Assembly: GCF_016921115.1 (NCBI RefSeq) | Contig: NZ_JAFFZS010000008.1 | Span: forward strand, 62,001-126,000 | Source of the DNA: Streptomyces actuosus | Lineage (GTDB): Bacteria; Actinomycetota; Actinomycetes; Streptomycetales; Streptomycetaceae | DNA: 64,000 nucleotides | Reading direction: 5' to 3' | Part shown: positions 54,799 to 62,781 of the stretch, in pieces | How the letters are laid out: each line of letters opens with the position of its first letter | Position numbering within the stretch: the first letter of the stretch is position 1 | Made by a program: the position numbers and the translations under genes | The notes under the pieces: model-generated | What the model was told of the DNA's origin: nothing | The model's input: the letters and a program-made list of their open reading frames with translations, nothing else | The model's database searches: none

Positions 54799-55920
54799 AT
54801 GCGCATCATGGGCGGAGATCAGGTGGAGCAGGCCGTCGAGGGCTGCCTGGAGACATTGCGGCCGGCGGCCGACCGGGACTGGGACGCGGTCCGGGCCGGC
54901 CGACTGGAATGGAGCTGCCGGCGCACGGCCGAGCACATCGCGAGCGATCTCATCGCCTACGCGGGCCAGTTGGCGGGCCGGGTGCAGAACCGATACGCCC
55001 CCTTCGAGATCACCTTCGAGGGCAGCGAGGACGGCCTCGAACCGGCCGGCACCGCAGACGTCCTGGATGTGATCGGGACGACCGGCGCGCTGCTCGCGGC
55101 GGCCGTGCGCACCGCGCCCCGTGAGGCCCGCGCCTTCCACCCGTTCCCCTTCGGCGGCGCGGACCGCTCGGGCTTCGCCGCGATGGGGGTCACGGAGGTG
55201 CTGCTGCACACGCACGACATCGCCGAGGGGCTCGGCGTGGCCTACGAGCCGCCCGCCCAACTCGCCGAGGACGTCCTCACCCTCCTCTTCCCGCACGTCC
55301 GGCCCGGCTCCGCCGCCTGGCCCACCCTGCTGTGGGCCACCGGCCGCGGCGACCTGCCCGGCCGCGCCCCCGTCACCCGGTGGCACTGGTACCTGCCCCC
55401 CGTCGTCCCCGCCGGCCGCCTCACCCTCCACGGCGTCACCCCGGCCGCCGCCCGCGACCTGGCCCTCGGCGGCGACGGCGGCTTCACCTGGGTCGAGGAC
55501 GGACCGTTCCAGGGCACCCGCGACGCCGCCGGCACGGTCGTCAAGGCGTACGAGGCGGGCGTACACCGCCCGGAGTGGGGCCTGTTCGTCCTGGTGCGGA
55601 AGGAGGACGGGCGGGCCGTCGGCGGCATGGGCTTCCACGGCGCCCCCGACGACGAGCAGCGTGCCGAGGTCGGCTACGACCTCGCCGAGTCCGCCCGCGG
55701 CCACGGCTACGCGAGCGAGGCACTCACGGCACTGGCCGACCGGGCGCTCGCCCGGGACGGCATACGACTGCTGTTCGCCGCGATCGACGACGACAACCGC
55801 CCCTCGCAGAGCGTCGCGGAGCGGGCCGGATTCACCCGGGCGACGGTGGAGGAGGAGCGGACGGCCCACGGGCAGCACGACCTGGAACCGGGGCTGCGCC
55901 TGTACGTGCGGCGCGGCTGA
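54799..55920 (+). CDS. DinB-like/GNAT acetyltransferase fusion
   Basis: A 373-residue two-domain protein. Residues ~1-190 have an MDMPI/DinB-like four-helix bundle (LEWSCRRTAEHIASDLIAYAG; second His in LLHTHDIAEGLG). Residues ~205-373 are a GNAT domain (motif A AEVGYDLAESARGHGYASEAL, then NRPSQSVAERAGF). The GNAT part probably uses acetyl-CoA; the DinB part may bind metal or a thiol. The fusion is read through in one clean frame without internal SD or start. TAGGCT lies 6 nt before ATG 54799 (leaderless). Substrate unknown. Confidence 0.85.
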   Translation: MRIMGGDQVEQAVEGCLETLRPAADRDWDAVRAGRLEWSCRRTAEHIASDLIAYAGQLAGRVQNRYAPFEITFEGSEDGLEPAGTADVLDVIGTTGALLAAAVRTAPREARAFHPFPFGGADRSGFAAMGVTEVLLHTHDIAEGLGVAYEPPAQLAEDVLTLLFPHVRPGSAAWPTLLWATGRGDLPGRAPVTRWHWYLPPVVPAGRLTLHGVTPAAARDLALGGDGGFTWVEDGPFQGTRDAAGTVVKAYEAGVHRPEWGLFVLVRKEDGRAVGGMGFHGAPDDEQRAEVGYDLAESARGHGYASEALTALADRALARDGIRLLFAAIDDDNRPSQSVAERAGFTRATVEEERTAHGQHDLEPGLRLYVRRG

Positions 55921-55927
55921 GGGCTCC

Positions 55928-55954
55928 GCCGCACGCACCGCGGGGCCGTGCGGC
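55928..55954. terminator. hairpin after the DinB-GNAT gene
   Basis: GCCGCACG / CGTGCGGC, a perfect 8-bp stem, 7 bp after the stop and before the convergent DUF4031 gene. Confidence 0.55.
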
Positions 55955-56099
55955 GAAAGATCCCCGCCGCTGCGCGACTTCGGGCGGCCGGCGCCGCCCT
56001 CGCCACCCGTCCGAGGCGCGCGCTCGTCCGGGGCCGGCCCGCGATCGCCCTGCTCCCCGCATCACCGCCGCGCGGCGCGGCGGGCGCCGTGGGGGCGGC

Positions 56100-56417
56100 T
56101 CAGCGGGCCCCGCCTTCGTGCGTGCGGCCCGTGCCGGACGCCCCGCCGGGGACGGCGCGGGCCCGCTTGCGCCGGCGCAGTCCCGAACCGTGCAGCAGGC
56201 GGACCACCTCCCGGCTGCTCACCTCCACCGCGCCCGCGCCCACCACGTCGGCGTACCGGTCGGAGGGAATGTCGTAGTGGTCGCGTTCGAAGGCCCGCGG
56301 CGGCACGCCCAACCGGGCGGCGAAGGCGTGCAGTTCGTCGTAGGAGCTGTCGCTGACCAGGTGCGACCAGAGGCGGCCGTGCCCCGGCCAGCCGGGCGGA
56401 TCGATGTAGACGGTCAC
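56100..56417 (-). CDS. DUF4031 protein
   Basis: A 105-residue protein. VTVYIDPPGWPGHGRLWSHLVSDSS, then GVPPRAFERDHYDIPSDRYADVV and a basic C-terminus match DUF4031, a small uncharacterised family. GTG 56417 overlaps the preceding gene's stop in a GTGA, so the two are translationally coupled. A -SDSSYDELHAFAARLG- helix follows the DPP motif. Function unknown. Confidence 0.85.
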   Translation of the reverse strand: MTVYIDPPGWPGHGRLWSHLVSDSSYDELHAFAARLGVPPRAFERDHYDIPSDRYADVVGAGAVEVSSREVVRLLHGSGLRRRKRARAVPGGASGTGRTHEGGAR

Positions 56418-56797
56418 GACGGGGACGCCCCGCCGAGCGCCCGGCCCAGCGAGCCGATCGCGGCGACCTTCACACCCGCCTGGTGGCACACCCAGTGCGG
56501 GTCGGGCCCCAGTTCCGGCTCGACCTCCAGGGCGTGCGGATCTCCGGAGCCGCAGACCGGGCACAGCGGCCATCGGCCGTACCGGTCCAGCAGGGCGTCC
56601 TGCACGTCCTGGGCGACCAGTCCGGCGACGAAGCCCGCACCCTCCGGCCACTGCTCGACCCACCAGCGCCGCTGGGCGACGGACTCCTCCACCAGCGAGA
56701 CCACATCCGCCTCGGCGACCTCCCGCGCCACGAGATCCGCGAGCACGAGGGCGCGCGCGGCGTGCAGGGCCTGTTCCAGGGGACTGACGGGATCCAT
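56414..56797 (-). CDS. hypothetical protein coupled to DUF4031
   Basis: A 127-residue protein with an N-terminal helical region and a CPVCGSGDPHALE knuckle near residue 79, plus a later Cys (HWVCHQAG), a possible zinc ribbon. It is the first gene of a two-gene unit with DUF4031. CACAAT lies 6 nt before the ATG (56804-56809), predicting a leaderless mRNA. It diverges from the RpiR gene across only 54 bp, which also contain that gene's -10 and operator. Function unknown. Confidence 0.75.
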   Translation of the reverse strand: MDPVSPLEQALHAARALVLADLVAREVAEADVVSLVEESVAQRRWWVEQWPEGAGFVAGLVAQDVQDALLDRYGRWPLCPVCGSGDPHALEVEPELGPDPHWVCHQAGVKVAAIGSLGRALGGASPS

Positions 56798-56834
56798 CCC
56801 CCCATTGTGCGCGCACTTGACCCCGACCCGACCC

Positions 56835-56878
56835 GAAAATACCTTTCAGGGGTGACCCAGGACGTGAAGGGAACTTTC
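56835..56878. promoter_or_regulatory. two RpiR-type boxes at the start of the MurNAc operon
   Basis: Box 1 GAAAATACCTTTC (56835-56847) overlaps the -10 (TACCTT, 56840-56845) and box 2 GAAGGGAACTTTC (56866-56878) lies within the first codons. Starts are 31 bp apart, about three helical turns. Both fit GAAnnnnnnTTTC and each has dyad symmetry; candidate autoregulatory sites for the RpiR protein. Confidence 0.55.
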
Positions 56879-57739
56879 GGGGGTGCGCTGGCCTCCAAGG
56901 TGCGCACGCTCGCCCCCTCGATGACCCGCTCCGTGCAGCGCGTCGCCGAGGCCGTCGCGAACGACCCGGCCGGCTGCGCGGCCCTGACGGTCACCGGCCT
57001 CGCCGAACGCACCGGCACCAGCGAGGCGACGGTCGTGCGCACCGCCCGCCTCCTCGGCTACCCCGGTTACCGCGGCCTGCGCCTCGCCCTGGCCGGCCTC
57101 GCCGCCCAGCAGCAGTCGGGCCGCGCGCCCACCATCACCACCGGCATCTCGGTCGACGACCCGATCACCGACGTGGTCGCCAAACTCGCCTACGAGGAGC
57201 AGCAGACCCTCGCCGACACCGCCGCCGGCCTGGACACCGCCCAACTCGGGGCCGCCGTCACCGCCGCGGCCGCGGCCCGCCGCGTCGACGTCTACGGCAT
57301 CGGCGCCTCCGGACTGGTCGCGCAGGACCTGACCCAGAAGCTGCTGCGGATAGGACGGATAGCCCACGCCCACAGCGATCCGCACCTCGCCGTCACCAAC
57401 GCCGTCCAACTGCGCTCCGGGGACGTGGCGATCGCCATCACCCACTCCGGTTCCACCGGCGACGTCATCGAACCGCTGCGGGTCGCCTTCGAGCGCGGCG
57501 CGACCACCGTCGCGATCACCGGGCTGCCGAACAGCGCCGTCACCCAGTACGCCGACCACGTACTGACCACCTCGACCTCCCGGGAGACCGAGCTGCGGCC
57601 CGCCGCGATGTCCTCGCGGACCAGCCAACTGCTGGTCGTGGACTGCCTCTTCGTGGGCGTGGCGCAGCGGACGTACGACATCGCGGCACCGGCGCTCACG
57701 GCGTCGTACGAGGCGCTGGCGCACCGGCACCGCAAGTAG
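56852..57739 (+). CDS. RpiR-family regulator (MurR-like)
   Basis: A 295-residue regulator: N-terminal HTH (~20-70, ALTVTGLAERTGTSEATVVR) and a SIS sugar-phosphate domain (~110-270, RVDVYGIGASGLVAQDLTQKL, THSGSTGDVIEPLRVAFERG). Being next to murQ and a MurP-like PTS, it is probably the MurNAc-6-P-responsive repressor, as MurR in E. coli. GTG 56852 has TACCTT 6 nt upstream (leaderless), and homologous sequence starts there. It diverges from the DUF4031 unit. Confidence 0.9.
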   Translation: MTQDVKGTFGGALASKVRTLAPSMTRSVQRVAEAVANDPAGCAALTVTGLAERTGTSEATVVRTARLLGYPGYRGLRLALAGLAAQQQSGRAPTITTGISVDDPITDVVAKLAYEEQQTLADTAAGLDTAQLGAAVTAAAAARRVDVYGIGASGLVAQDLTQKLLRIGRIAHAHSDPHLAVTNAVQLRSGDVAIAITHSGSTGDVIEPLRVAFERGATTVAITGLPNSAVTQYADHVLTTSTSRETELRPAAMSSRTSQLLVVDCLFVGVAQRTYDIAAPALTASYEALAHRHRK

Positions 57740-57775
57740 CCCCAAGGCCCGCGGGTTCCGGGTCCCTGCGGGCTC

Positions 57776-57814
57776 GTCGTGGCCGGTCGCGCAGTCACCC
57801 GCGCCCCTCGGGAC
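57776..57814. repeat. dispersed intergenic repeat copy (same family as 35388-35558)
   Basis: A 39-bp segment beginning GTCGTGGCCGGTCGCGCAGT aligns with the core of the 57-bp repeat at 35388-35558 with about 8 mismatches. It sits between rpiR and murQ in the 111-bp spacer. Such short G+C-rich intergenic repeats are common in Streptomyces genomes. Confidence 0.65.
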
Positions 57815-57850
57815 GGACATCTCACCGCACCCAGAAAGAGCCGCCCCCTG

Positions 57851-58786
57851 ATGACCTCCCCCTCCGACCCCCACGACCTCCTCTGCGAGCTCTCCGCCCT
57901 CACCACCGAGGCGTTCCGCCCCGAGCTCGCCGACATCGACCGGCTGCCGACCCTGGACCTCGCCCGGCTCATGAACGGCGAGGACGCCACGGTGCCCGCG
58001 GCCGTCGCCGGGTGCCTCCCGCAGATCGCCGCCGCGATCGACGCCGTGGCGGCGCGCATGGGGCGCGGCGGGAGGCTGGTCTACGCCGGTGCGGGCACCG
58101 CCGGTCGGCTGGGCGTCCTGGACGCCTCCGAGTGCCCGCCCACCTTCAACACCGATCCGGCGCAGGTCGTCGGCCTGATCGCGGGAGGCCCGCAGGCGAT
58201 GGTGACCTCGGTGGAGGGCGCCGAGGACTCCGAGGAGCTGGCTCGGGCCGACCTCGACGCTCTGGGGCTGACCCCGGACGACAGCGTGGTCGGCGTCTCC
58301 GCCTCGGGCCGCACCCCCTACGCCGTCGGTGCCGTGGAACACGCCCGCGCACGGGGCGCCCTGACGATCGGTCTGTCGTGCAACACGGGCAGCGCGCTCG
58401 CGGCGGCTGCCGAGCACGGCATCGAGGTCGTGGTGGGCCCGGAACTCCTCACCGGCTCGACCCGGCTGAAGGCCGGCACGGCGCAGAAGCTCGTCCTCAA
58501 CATGCTCTCGACGATCACGATGATCCGGTTGGGCAAGACCTACGGGAACCTGATGGTCGACGTGCGCGCCTCCAACGACAAGCTGCGCGCCCGCTCCCGG
58601 CGGATCGTCGCCCTGGCCACCGGGGCCGGGGAGGCCGAGGTCGAGGCGGCGCTCAAGGCCACCGACGGGGAGGTGAAGCACGCCGTGCTGGCCCTGCTGG
58701 CCGGTGTCGACGGCCCGACGGCCGCCCGCCTTCTGGAGGAGTCCGGCGGCCGACTGCGTGCCGCGCTGGCGGCGGCGACGGGCTGA
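57851..58786 (+). CDS. murQ: N-acetylmuramic acid 6-phosphate etherase
   Basis: Cleaves the lactyl ether of MurNAc-6-P to GlcNAc-6-P and lactate in the cytoplasm. It has 311 residues, the usual size, with SIS-domain motifs: YAGAGTAGRLGVLDASE, TSVEGAEDSEELARAD, VGVSASGRTPYAVGAV, and STRLKAGTAQKLVLNMLST. The ATG at 57851 is preceded by a weak AAAGAG. The PTS permease follows 16 bp later, so MurNAc is taken up, phosphorylated and processed by one operon. The spacer from rpiR is 111 bp and contains a dispersed repeat. Confidence 0.95.
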   Translation: MTSPSDPHDLLCELSALTTEAFRPELADIDRLPTLDLARLMNGEDATVPAAVAGCLPQIAAAIDAVAARMGRGGRLVYAGAGTAGRLGVLDASECPPTFNTDPAQVVGLIAGGPQAMVTSVEGAEDSEELARADLDALGLTPDDSVVGVSASGRTPYAVGAVEHARARGALTIGLSCNTGSALAAAAEHGIEVVVGPELLTGSTRLKAGTAQKLVLNMLSTITMIRLGKTYGNLMVDVRASNDKLRARSRRIVALATGAGEAEVEAALKATDGEVKHAVLALLAGVDGPTAARLLEESGGRLRAALAAATG

Positions 58787-58802
58787 GCCGCACGCTCTCA
58801 GG

Positions 58803-60338
58803 GTGCGCATCCAACCCCGTGAGACGGCCGCCGCGATCCTCCCGCTGGTCGGCGGCACCGGCAACATCACATCCGTCGCCCACTGCATGACCCGCCTGCG
58901 CCTCGCACTCGCCGACCCGTCGCTCGTCGACGCGGAGGCGTTGCGGGCGGTGCCCGGCGTGCTCGGCGTGGTGGCCGACGGCGGCTGCCAGGTGGTACTG
59001 GGGCCGGGTACGGTCGCGGCGGTGACGGCGCAGGTCGAGGCGCTGACCGCCGCGGCGGCCGGGGACGGGGGTGCTGTGCCCCCGGCGACGGACGAAGCGG
59101 TCCCGGCGGAGACGGCACGGGCGGGAGAGCCGGCCGGGCCGGGGGCGGCGCCCGCGCTGGCGGCACGGGGCGCGCGGCTGCGGGAGGAGCGGCGGCGGCG
59201 CAACGCCACCCCGCTCAAGCTCGCCCTGCGCCGCGTCGCGAACGTCTTCGTGCCGCTCGTCCCGGCCCTGGTCGGCTGCGGCATCCTCGCCGGTCTGAAC
59301 GGGCTGCTGGTCAACGCCGGTCTGCTGCCGGGACTGACCCCGGCGCTCGCGGCGGTGGCGTCGGCGTTCATGGCGCTGATCGCGGTGTTCGTCGGGCACA
59401 ACACGGCGAAGGAGTTCGGCGGCACCCCGGTGCTCGGCGGCGCGGTCGCCGCGGTGGTCGTCCACCCGGGCGTGGCGAAGGTGACGGCGTTCGGGGCGGC
59501 CCTCTCCCCCGGTCAGGGGGGCGTCCTGGGCGCCTTGGCGGCAGCGCTGCTCGGGACGTACGTGGAGAAGTGGTGCCGGGGCCGGTTCCCGGACGCGCTC
59601 GACACCCTGCTCACGCCCACCGTGACCGTCCTGGTCGCGGGCCTGGCCACGCTGTACGGCCTGATGTACGCCGCCGGGGCGGTCTCCACCGCGATCGGCA
59701 CGGGGGCGACCTGGCTGCTGTCGACGACGGGGGCCGTGGCGGGCCTGGTCCTGGGCGGCCTCTTCCTCCCCCTCGTCATGCTGGGCCTGCACCAGGCGCT
59801 GATCCCCCTCCACGCCACCCTCATCGACGAGCAGGGTGCCACCGCCCTCCTCCCCGTACTGGCGATGGCGGGCGCGGGGCAGGTCGGCGCGTCCCTTGCG
59901 GTCTACGTCCGGCTCCGGCACGACGCCTCCCTGTGCGCGACCATCAGGTCCGCGCTGCCCGCCGGGCTGCTCGGCGTGGGCGAGCCGCTGATCTACGGGG
60001 TGTCCCTGCCGCTCGGCCGCCCCTTCCTGACGGCGTGCGCGGGCGGGGCGGCCGGTGGCGCCTTCGTCGGCCTCTTCGCCATGCTCGGCGACCGGGTCGG
60101 CGCCACGGCGATCGGCCCGTCGGGCTGGGCCCTGTTCCCGCTGCTGGCGGGCAACCGCGGGCCGGCCGCGACGGCGGCGATCTACGCCGGCGGGCTGCTG
60201 ACCGGGTACGCGGTGGGCTTCGTGGCGACGTACGCGCTGTTCCGGCCGGACGGCGCCGCCCGCACCGGTGAGGACGCGCAACGGACCGGAAGCAGTGCTG
60301 GCCGCGTTCCGCGCGGGTCACGCACACTGGCCCCATGA
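58803..60338 (+). CDS. PTS EIIBC permease, MurP-like
   Basis: A 511-residue PTS permease. EIIB domain first (~1-85; phosphorylated Cys28 in AHCMTRLRLAL), then an Ala/Pro-rich linker, then EIIC with about 10 helices (VANVFVPLVPALVGCGIL, FVGHNTAKEFGG, GLGVGEPLIYGVSLPLGRPF). No EIIA domain is attached, so a separate EIIA (such as Crr) must phosphorylate it. Directly after murQ, so MurNAc is the likely substrate, as E. coli MurP; other PTS sugars cannot be excluded. Its stop overlaps the next gene's start (ATGA). Confidence 0.88.
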   Translation: MRIQPRETAAAILPLVGGTGNITSVAHCMTRLRLALADPSLVDAEALRAVPGVLGVVADGGCQVVLGPGTVAAVTAQVEALTAAAAGDGGAVPPATDEAVPAETARAGEPAGPGAAPALAARGARLREERRRRNATPLKLALRRVANVFVPLVPALVGCGILAGLNGLLVNAGLLPGLTPALAAVASAFMALIAVFVGHNTAKEFGGTPVLGGAVAAVVVHPGVAKVTAFGAALSPGQGGVLGALAAALLGTYVEKWCRGRFPDALDTLLTPTVTVLVAGLATLYGLMYAAGAVSTAIGTGATWLLSTTGAVAGLVLGGLFLPLVMLGLHQALIPLHATLIDEQGATALLPVLAMAGAGQVGASLAVYVRLRHDASLCATIRSALPAGLLGVGEPLIYGVSLPLGRPFLTACAGGAAGGAFVGLFAMLGDRVGATAIGPSGWALFPLLAGNRGPAATAAIYAGGLLTGYAVGFVATYALFRPDGAARTGEDAQRTGSSAGRVPRGSRTLAP

Positions 60339-60916
60339 ACCATGCCCAGCTGACCGCCCTCGGGCGCGCCCTCCGGCTGCTCGGGGAGCACGGGGAGTCC
60401 CTGACCTCCGACACGCCGGACACCCGGCTGCACGAGATCAGGGCGGATCTGCGGCGGGCCCTGGACCTGCTGGAGGACGGCCTCACGGGAGCCGCCGCCA
60501 GCACCCGCTGCGCCGAGCATCCGACCGGCCCCGTCGACGAGAGCGCGCCCGACCTCTGTCTGCTGTGCGAGACGCGGCGCCGCGCCGCCCGCCGCTCGGA
60601 GGTCGACGGTGCCTACGGCCGACCCCGGCAGCCCGCCGGGACCGTGGAGCGGGTCCCGACCCGCTACGGTGTCCGCGGCGACCGCCCGCAGCCGCAGCAG
60701 CGGTGGCTGCCGGAGCTGTGGAACGGGCGCGAGTGGCAGCTGTGCGGCACCCCGCGCCACGACCGCCGTGAGGCCGAGCTCTACCTGGCCGCGCAGCGCC
60801 GCGGGCCCCGGGCGGCGACGGCGTACCGGCTCGTGCACGAGTTCACCGACTACGAGGTGCTGCGGGTGTGGGGCACACCGGTGAAGGTGGACATCGAGCC
60901 GATGGGCAATCTTTGA
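60335..60916 (+). CDS. conserved hypothetical protein at the end of the MurNAc operon
   Basis: A 193-residue soluble protein. The N-terminal helical part (LGRALRLLGEHGESL) is followed by a Cys/His segment (CAEHPTGPVDESAPDLCLLC) that could bind zinc, and a C-terminal part with ELWNGREWQLCGTPRHDRREAELYLAAQ. No recognised family. It overlaps the PTS stop by ATGA but also has CACACT 6 nt upstream, so it may be transcribed both with the operon and alone. A role in MurNAc metabolism is not implied by its sequence. Confidence 0.65.
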   Translation: MNHAQLTALGRALRLLGEHGESLTSDTPDTRLHEIRADLRRALDLLEDGLTGAAASTRCAEHPTGPVDESAPDLCLLCETRRRAARRSEVDGAYGRPRQPAGTVERVPTRYGVRGDRPQPQQRWLPELWNGREWQLCGTPRHDRREAELYLAAQRRGPRAATAYRLVHEFTDYEVLRVWGTPVKVDIEPMGNL

Positions 60917-61268
60917 CGGCGGCCACGCCAGCGGACGGACGCCACCGTCGCGGCCGGTCCGGTCGCCGGTGCCGTCGGGGGAGCCGGCGCCCGGCCCGCG
61001 ACCCGCGGCCCTCGGGACGGACGCAGCCACGGCCGACGGCGACAGTGCCGCGCCCGCGCCGACCGCCGCGCCGTGGGACACCGTCCTGCGCGGGCACGGC
61101 GACCCGGCCGAGCCGCGTCGCCGCCTCGATCGAGCGGCTGCCTGACCCGCTCGACGAGGAGGACGGGGGAGGCGAGAAGGAAGGCGGGCGGAGTCCGGGG
61201 GAGCCGCCGGGAACGGCGGACGGCCGGGGCGCGTCCCGCACCCCGGCCGTCGCAGGCCCCGTGCCGGG
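60917..61268. other. spacer between the hypothetical and Old Yellow Enzyme genes
   Basis: About 350 bp, very G+C-rich, no gene I can support. The terminator hairpin of the minus-strand oxidoreductase gene lies at its right end (61219-61251). Nothing else stood out. Confidence 0.5.
61219..61251 (-). terminator. terminator of the Old Yellow Enzyme gene
   Basis: Perfect 11-bp stem GACGGCCGGGG / CCCCGGCCGTC with an 11-nt loop, 17 bp downstream of the stop codon. Confidence 0.7.
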
Positions 61269-62399
61269 TCAGCTGAGCGTCTTCAGCGCCGCGGCGTCGT
61301 ACGGCGTCAGCTCGTCGAAGCGGCCCGCCAGCACCTTCTGCGCCCACAGCGGGTCCTGGAGGAGCGCCCGGCCGACGGCGACCAGGTCGAACTCGTCGCG
61401 CTCCAGCCGGTCGAGGAGGTTGTCGAGGTCGCCCAGCTCGGCGCCCTGGCCCTGGAAGGCCTTGATGAAGTCGCCGTTCAGGCCCACGGAGCCCACGGTG
61501 ATGGTGGGCTTGCCGGTCAGCTTCTTCGTCCAGCCGGCCAGGTTGAGGTCGGCACCCTCGAACTCGGGCAGCCAGTAGCGCCGGGTGGAGGCGTGGAAGG
61601 CGTCGGCGCCGGCCGCGGCGATCGGAGCCAGGATCGCCTCCAGCTCCTGCGGGGTCTCGGCGAGCCGGGCGTCGTAGGCCTCCTGCTTCCACTGCGAGTA
61701 CCGGAAGATCACCGGGAAGGACGGGGAGACCGCGGCCCGCACGGCCGCGGTGATCTCGGCGGCGAAGCGGGCGCGGGCGACCGGGTCGCCGCCGTAGGAG
61801 TCGGTCCGGCGGTTGGTGCCGGACCACAGGAACTGGTCGATCAGGTATCCGTGGGCGCCGTGGATCTCCACGCCGTCGAACCCGATGCGCTCGGCGTCGG
61901 CGGCGGCCCGGGCGAAGGCCTCGACGACGTCGTCCAGGTCCTGCTGCGTCATCGCCCGGCCGGTGCCCTCGGTGCCGTCGAGCCGCACTCCGGACGGTCC
62001 GACGGCGGGGGCCTCCGGGTACGGTGCCCGGCCCGGCTTGCGCACCATGCCGATGTGCCACAGCTGCGGAACGATCGTGCCGCCCGCCGCGTGCACGGCG
62101 TCGGCGACCTTCGCCCACCCCGCGAGCTGCTCCGCGCCGCTGAACCGCGGCACACGGTCGCTCTCTCCGGCCGACTCGTGCCCGACGTAGGTGCCCTCCG
62201 TCACGATGAGCCCGACGCCCGCGGCGGCACGGCGGGCGTAGTACGACCGCACGTCCTCGCCCGGAACGCCGCCGGGGGAGAACATCCGCGTCATCGGCGC
62301 CATGACGATGCGGTTGGGAACGGTCAGACCGTTGACGGAGATCGGCCGGGAGAGGATCTCGGCGGCGCGGGAGGTGGCGGCGTCGGGGGTGGAGGTCAC
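61269..62399 (-). CDS. Old Yellow Enzyme-type NADH:flavin oxidoreductase
   Basis: A 376-residue FMN ene-reductase with an (alpha/beta)8 barrel. PNRIVMAPMTRMFS near residue 30, VTEGTYVGHESAG, PQLWHIGMVRKP (His/Asn region binding the phenol-type substrate), GFDGVEIHGAHGYLIDQFLW and VAVGRALLQDPLWAQK are all family motifs. Reduces C=C bonds of alpha,beta-unsaturated carbonyls or nitro compounds; physiological substrate unknown. GTG 62399 follows GAGGAG. Upstream on the minus strand is a -10 CATACT (62441-62436) overlapping a small inverted repeat. Confidence 0.92.
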   Translation of the reverse strand: MTSTPDAATSRAAEILSRPISVNGLTVPNRIVMAPMTRMFSPGGVPGEDVRSYYARRAAAGVGLIVTEGTYVGHESAGESDRVPRFSGAEQLAGWAKVADAVHAAGGTIVPQLWHIGMVRKPGRAPYPEAPAVGPSGVRLDGTEGTGRAMTQQDLDDVVEAFARAAADAERIGFDGVEIHGAHGYLIDQFLWSGTNRRTDSYGGDPVARARFAAEITAAVRAAVSPSFPVIFRYSQWKQEAYDARLAETPQELEAILAPIAAAGADAFHASTRRYWLPEFEGADLNLAGWTKKLTGKPTITVGSVGLNGDFIKAFQGQGAELGDLDNLLDRLERDEFDLVAVGRALLQDPLWAQKVLAGRFDELTPYDAAALKTLS

Positions 62400-62781
62400 G
62401 TGGGGCTCCTCGTGGGGCGACAGGGCAGACCGAACAGTATGTGCACGCGCATTGTTGCACCTGCTTAAGTGAACGGAAGTATCCGCGACCCGCATTCCGC
62501 CCCGCACCTCCGCGCGCTGTGATCCGCACCACTCGCCGCCGCCGCGGGGCGGGGCCCGGCTCCGCCTCCCGCCCCCGCCCCTCCCGGTCCCTCGGGATCC
62601 GGCCGGGGAGCACGGGCCCGCGGCACCCGCTCCGGGAAGCCGCGTGGGCGTTGCGGACGGACCGGTCCCGACCGCCGGCCGGGCCGCGACGCCTCCTCAC
62701 CCGGACGGTCGCGAGCGCTGGTGGACGGTCCGGCGCGGTGGTGCGCTGGTGGCATCGCCCGCGCCCCCAGGAGGTCCTGCC
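62400..62781. promoter_or_regulatory. divergent spacer with an inverted repeat
   Basis: About 380 bp. GTGCA-N10-TGCAC at 62441-62460 overlaps the minus-strand -10 CATACT (62441-62436) of the Old Yellow Enzyme gene and could be a repressor site. The right part is G+C-rich with no gene; AGGAGG precedes the lipoprotein ATG at 62782. Confidence 0.5.

Noticed and set aside
60917..61268. Small coding frames between the hypothetical and Old Yellow Enzyme genes
   Set aside because: Only G+C-rich, repetitive translations without a ribosome site or conserved-looking sequence.
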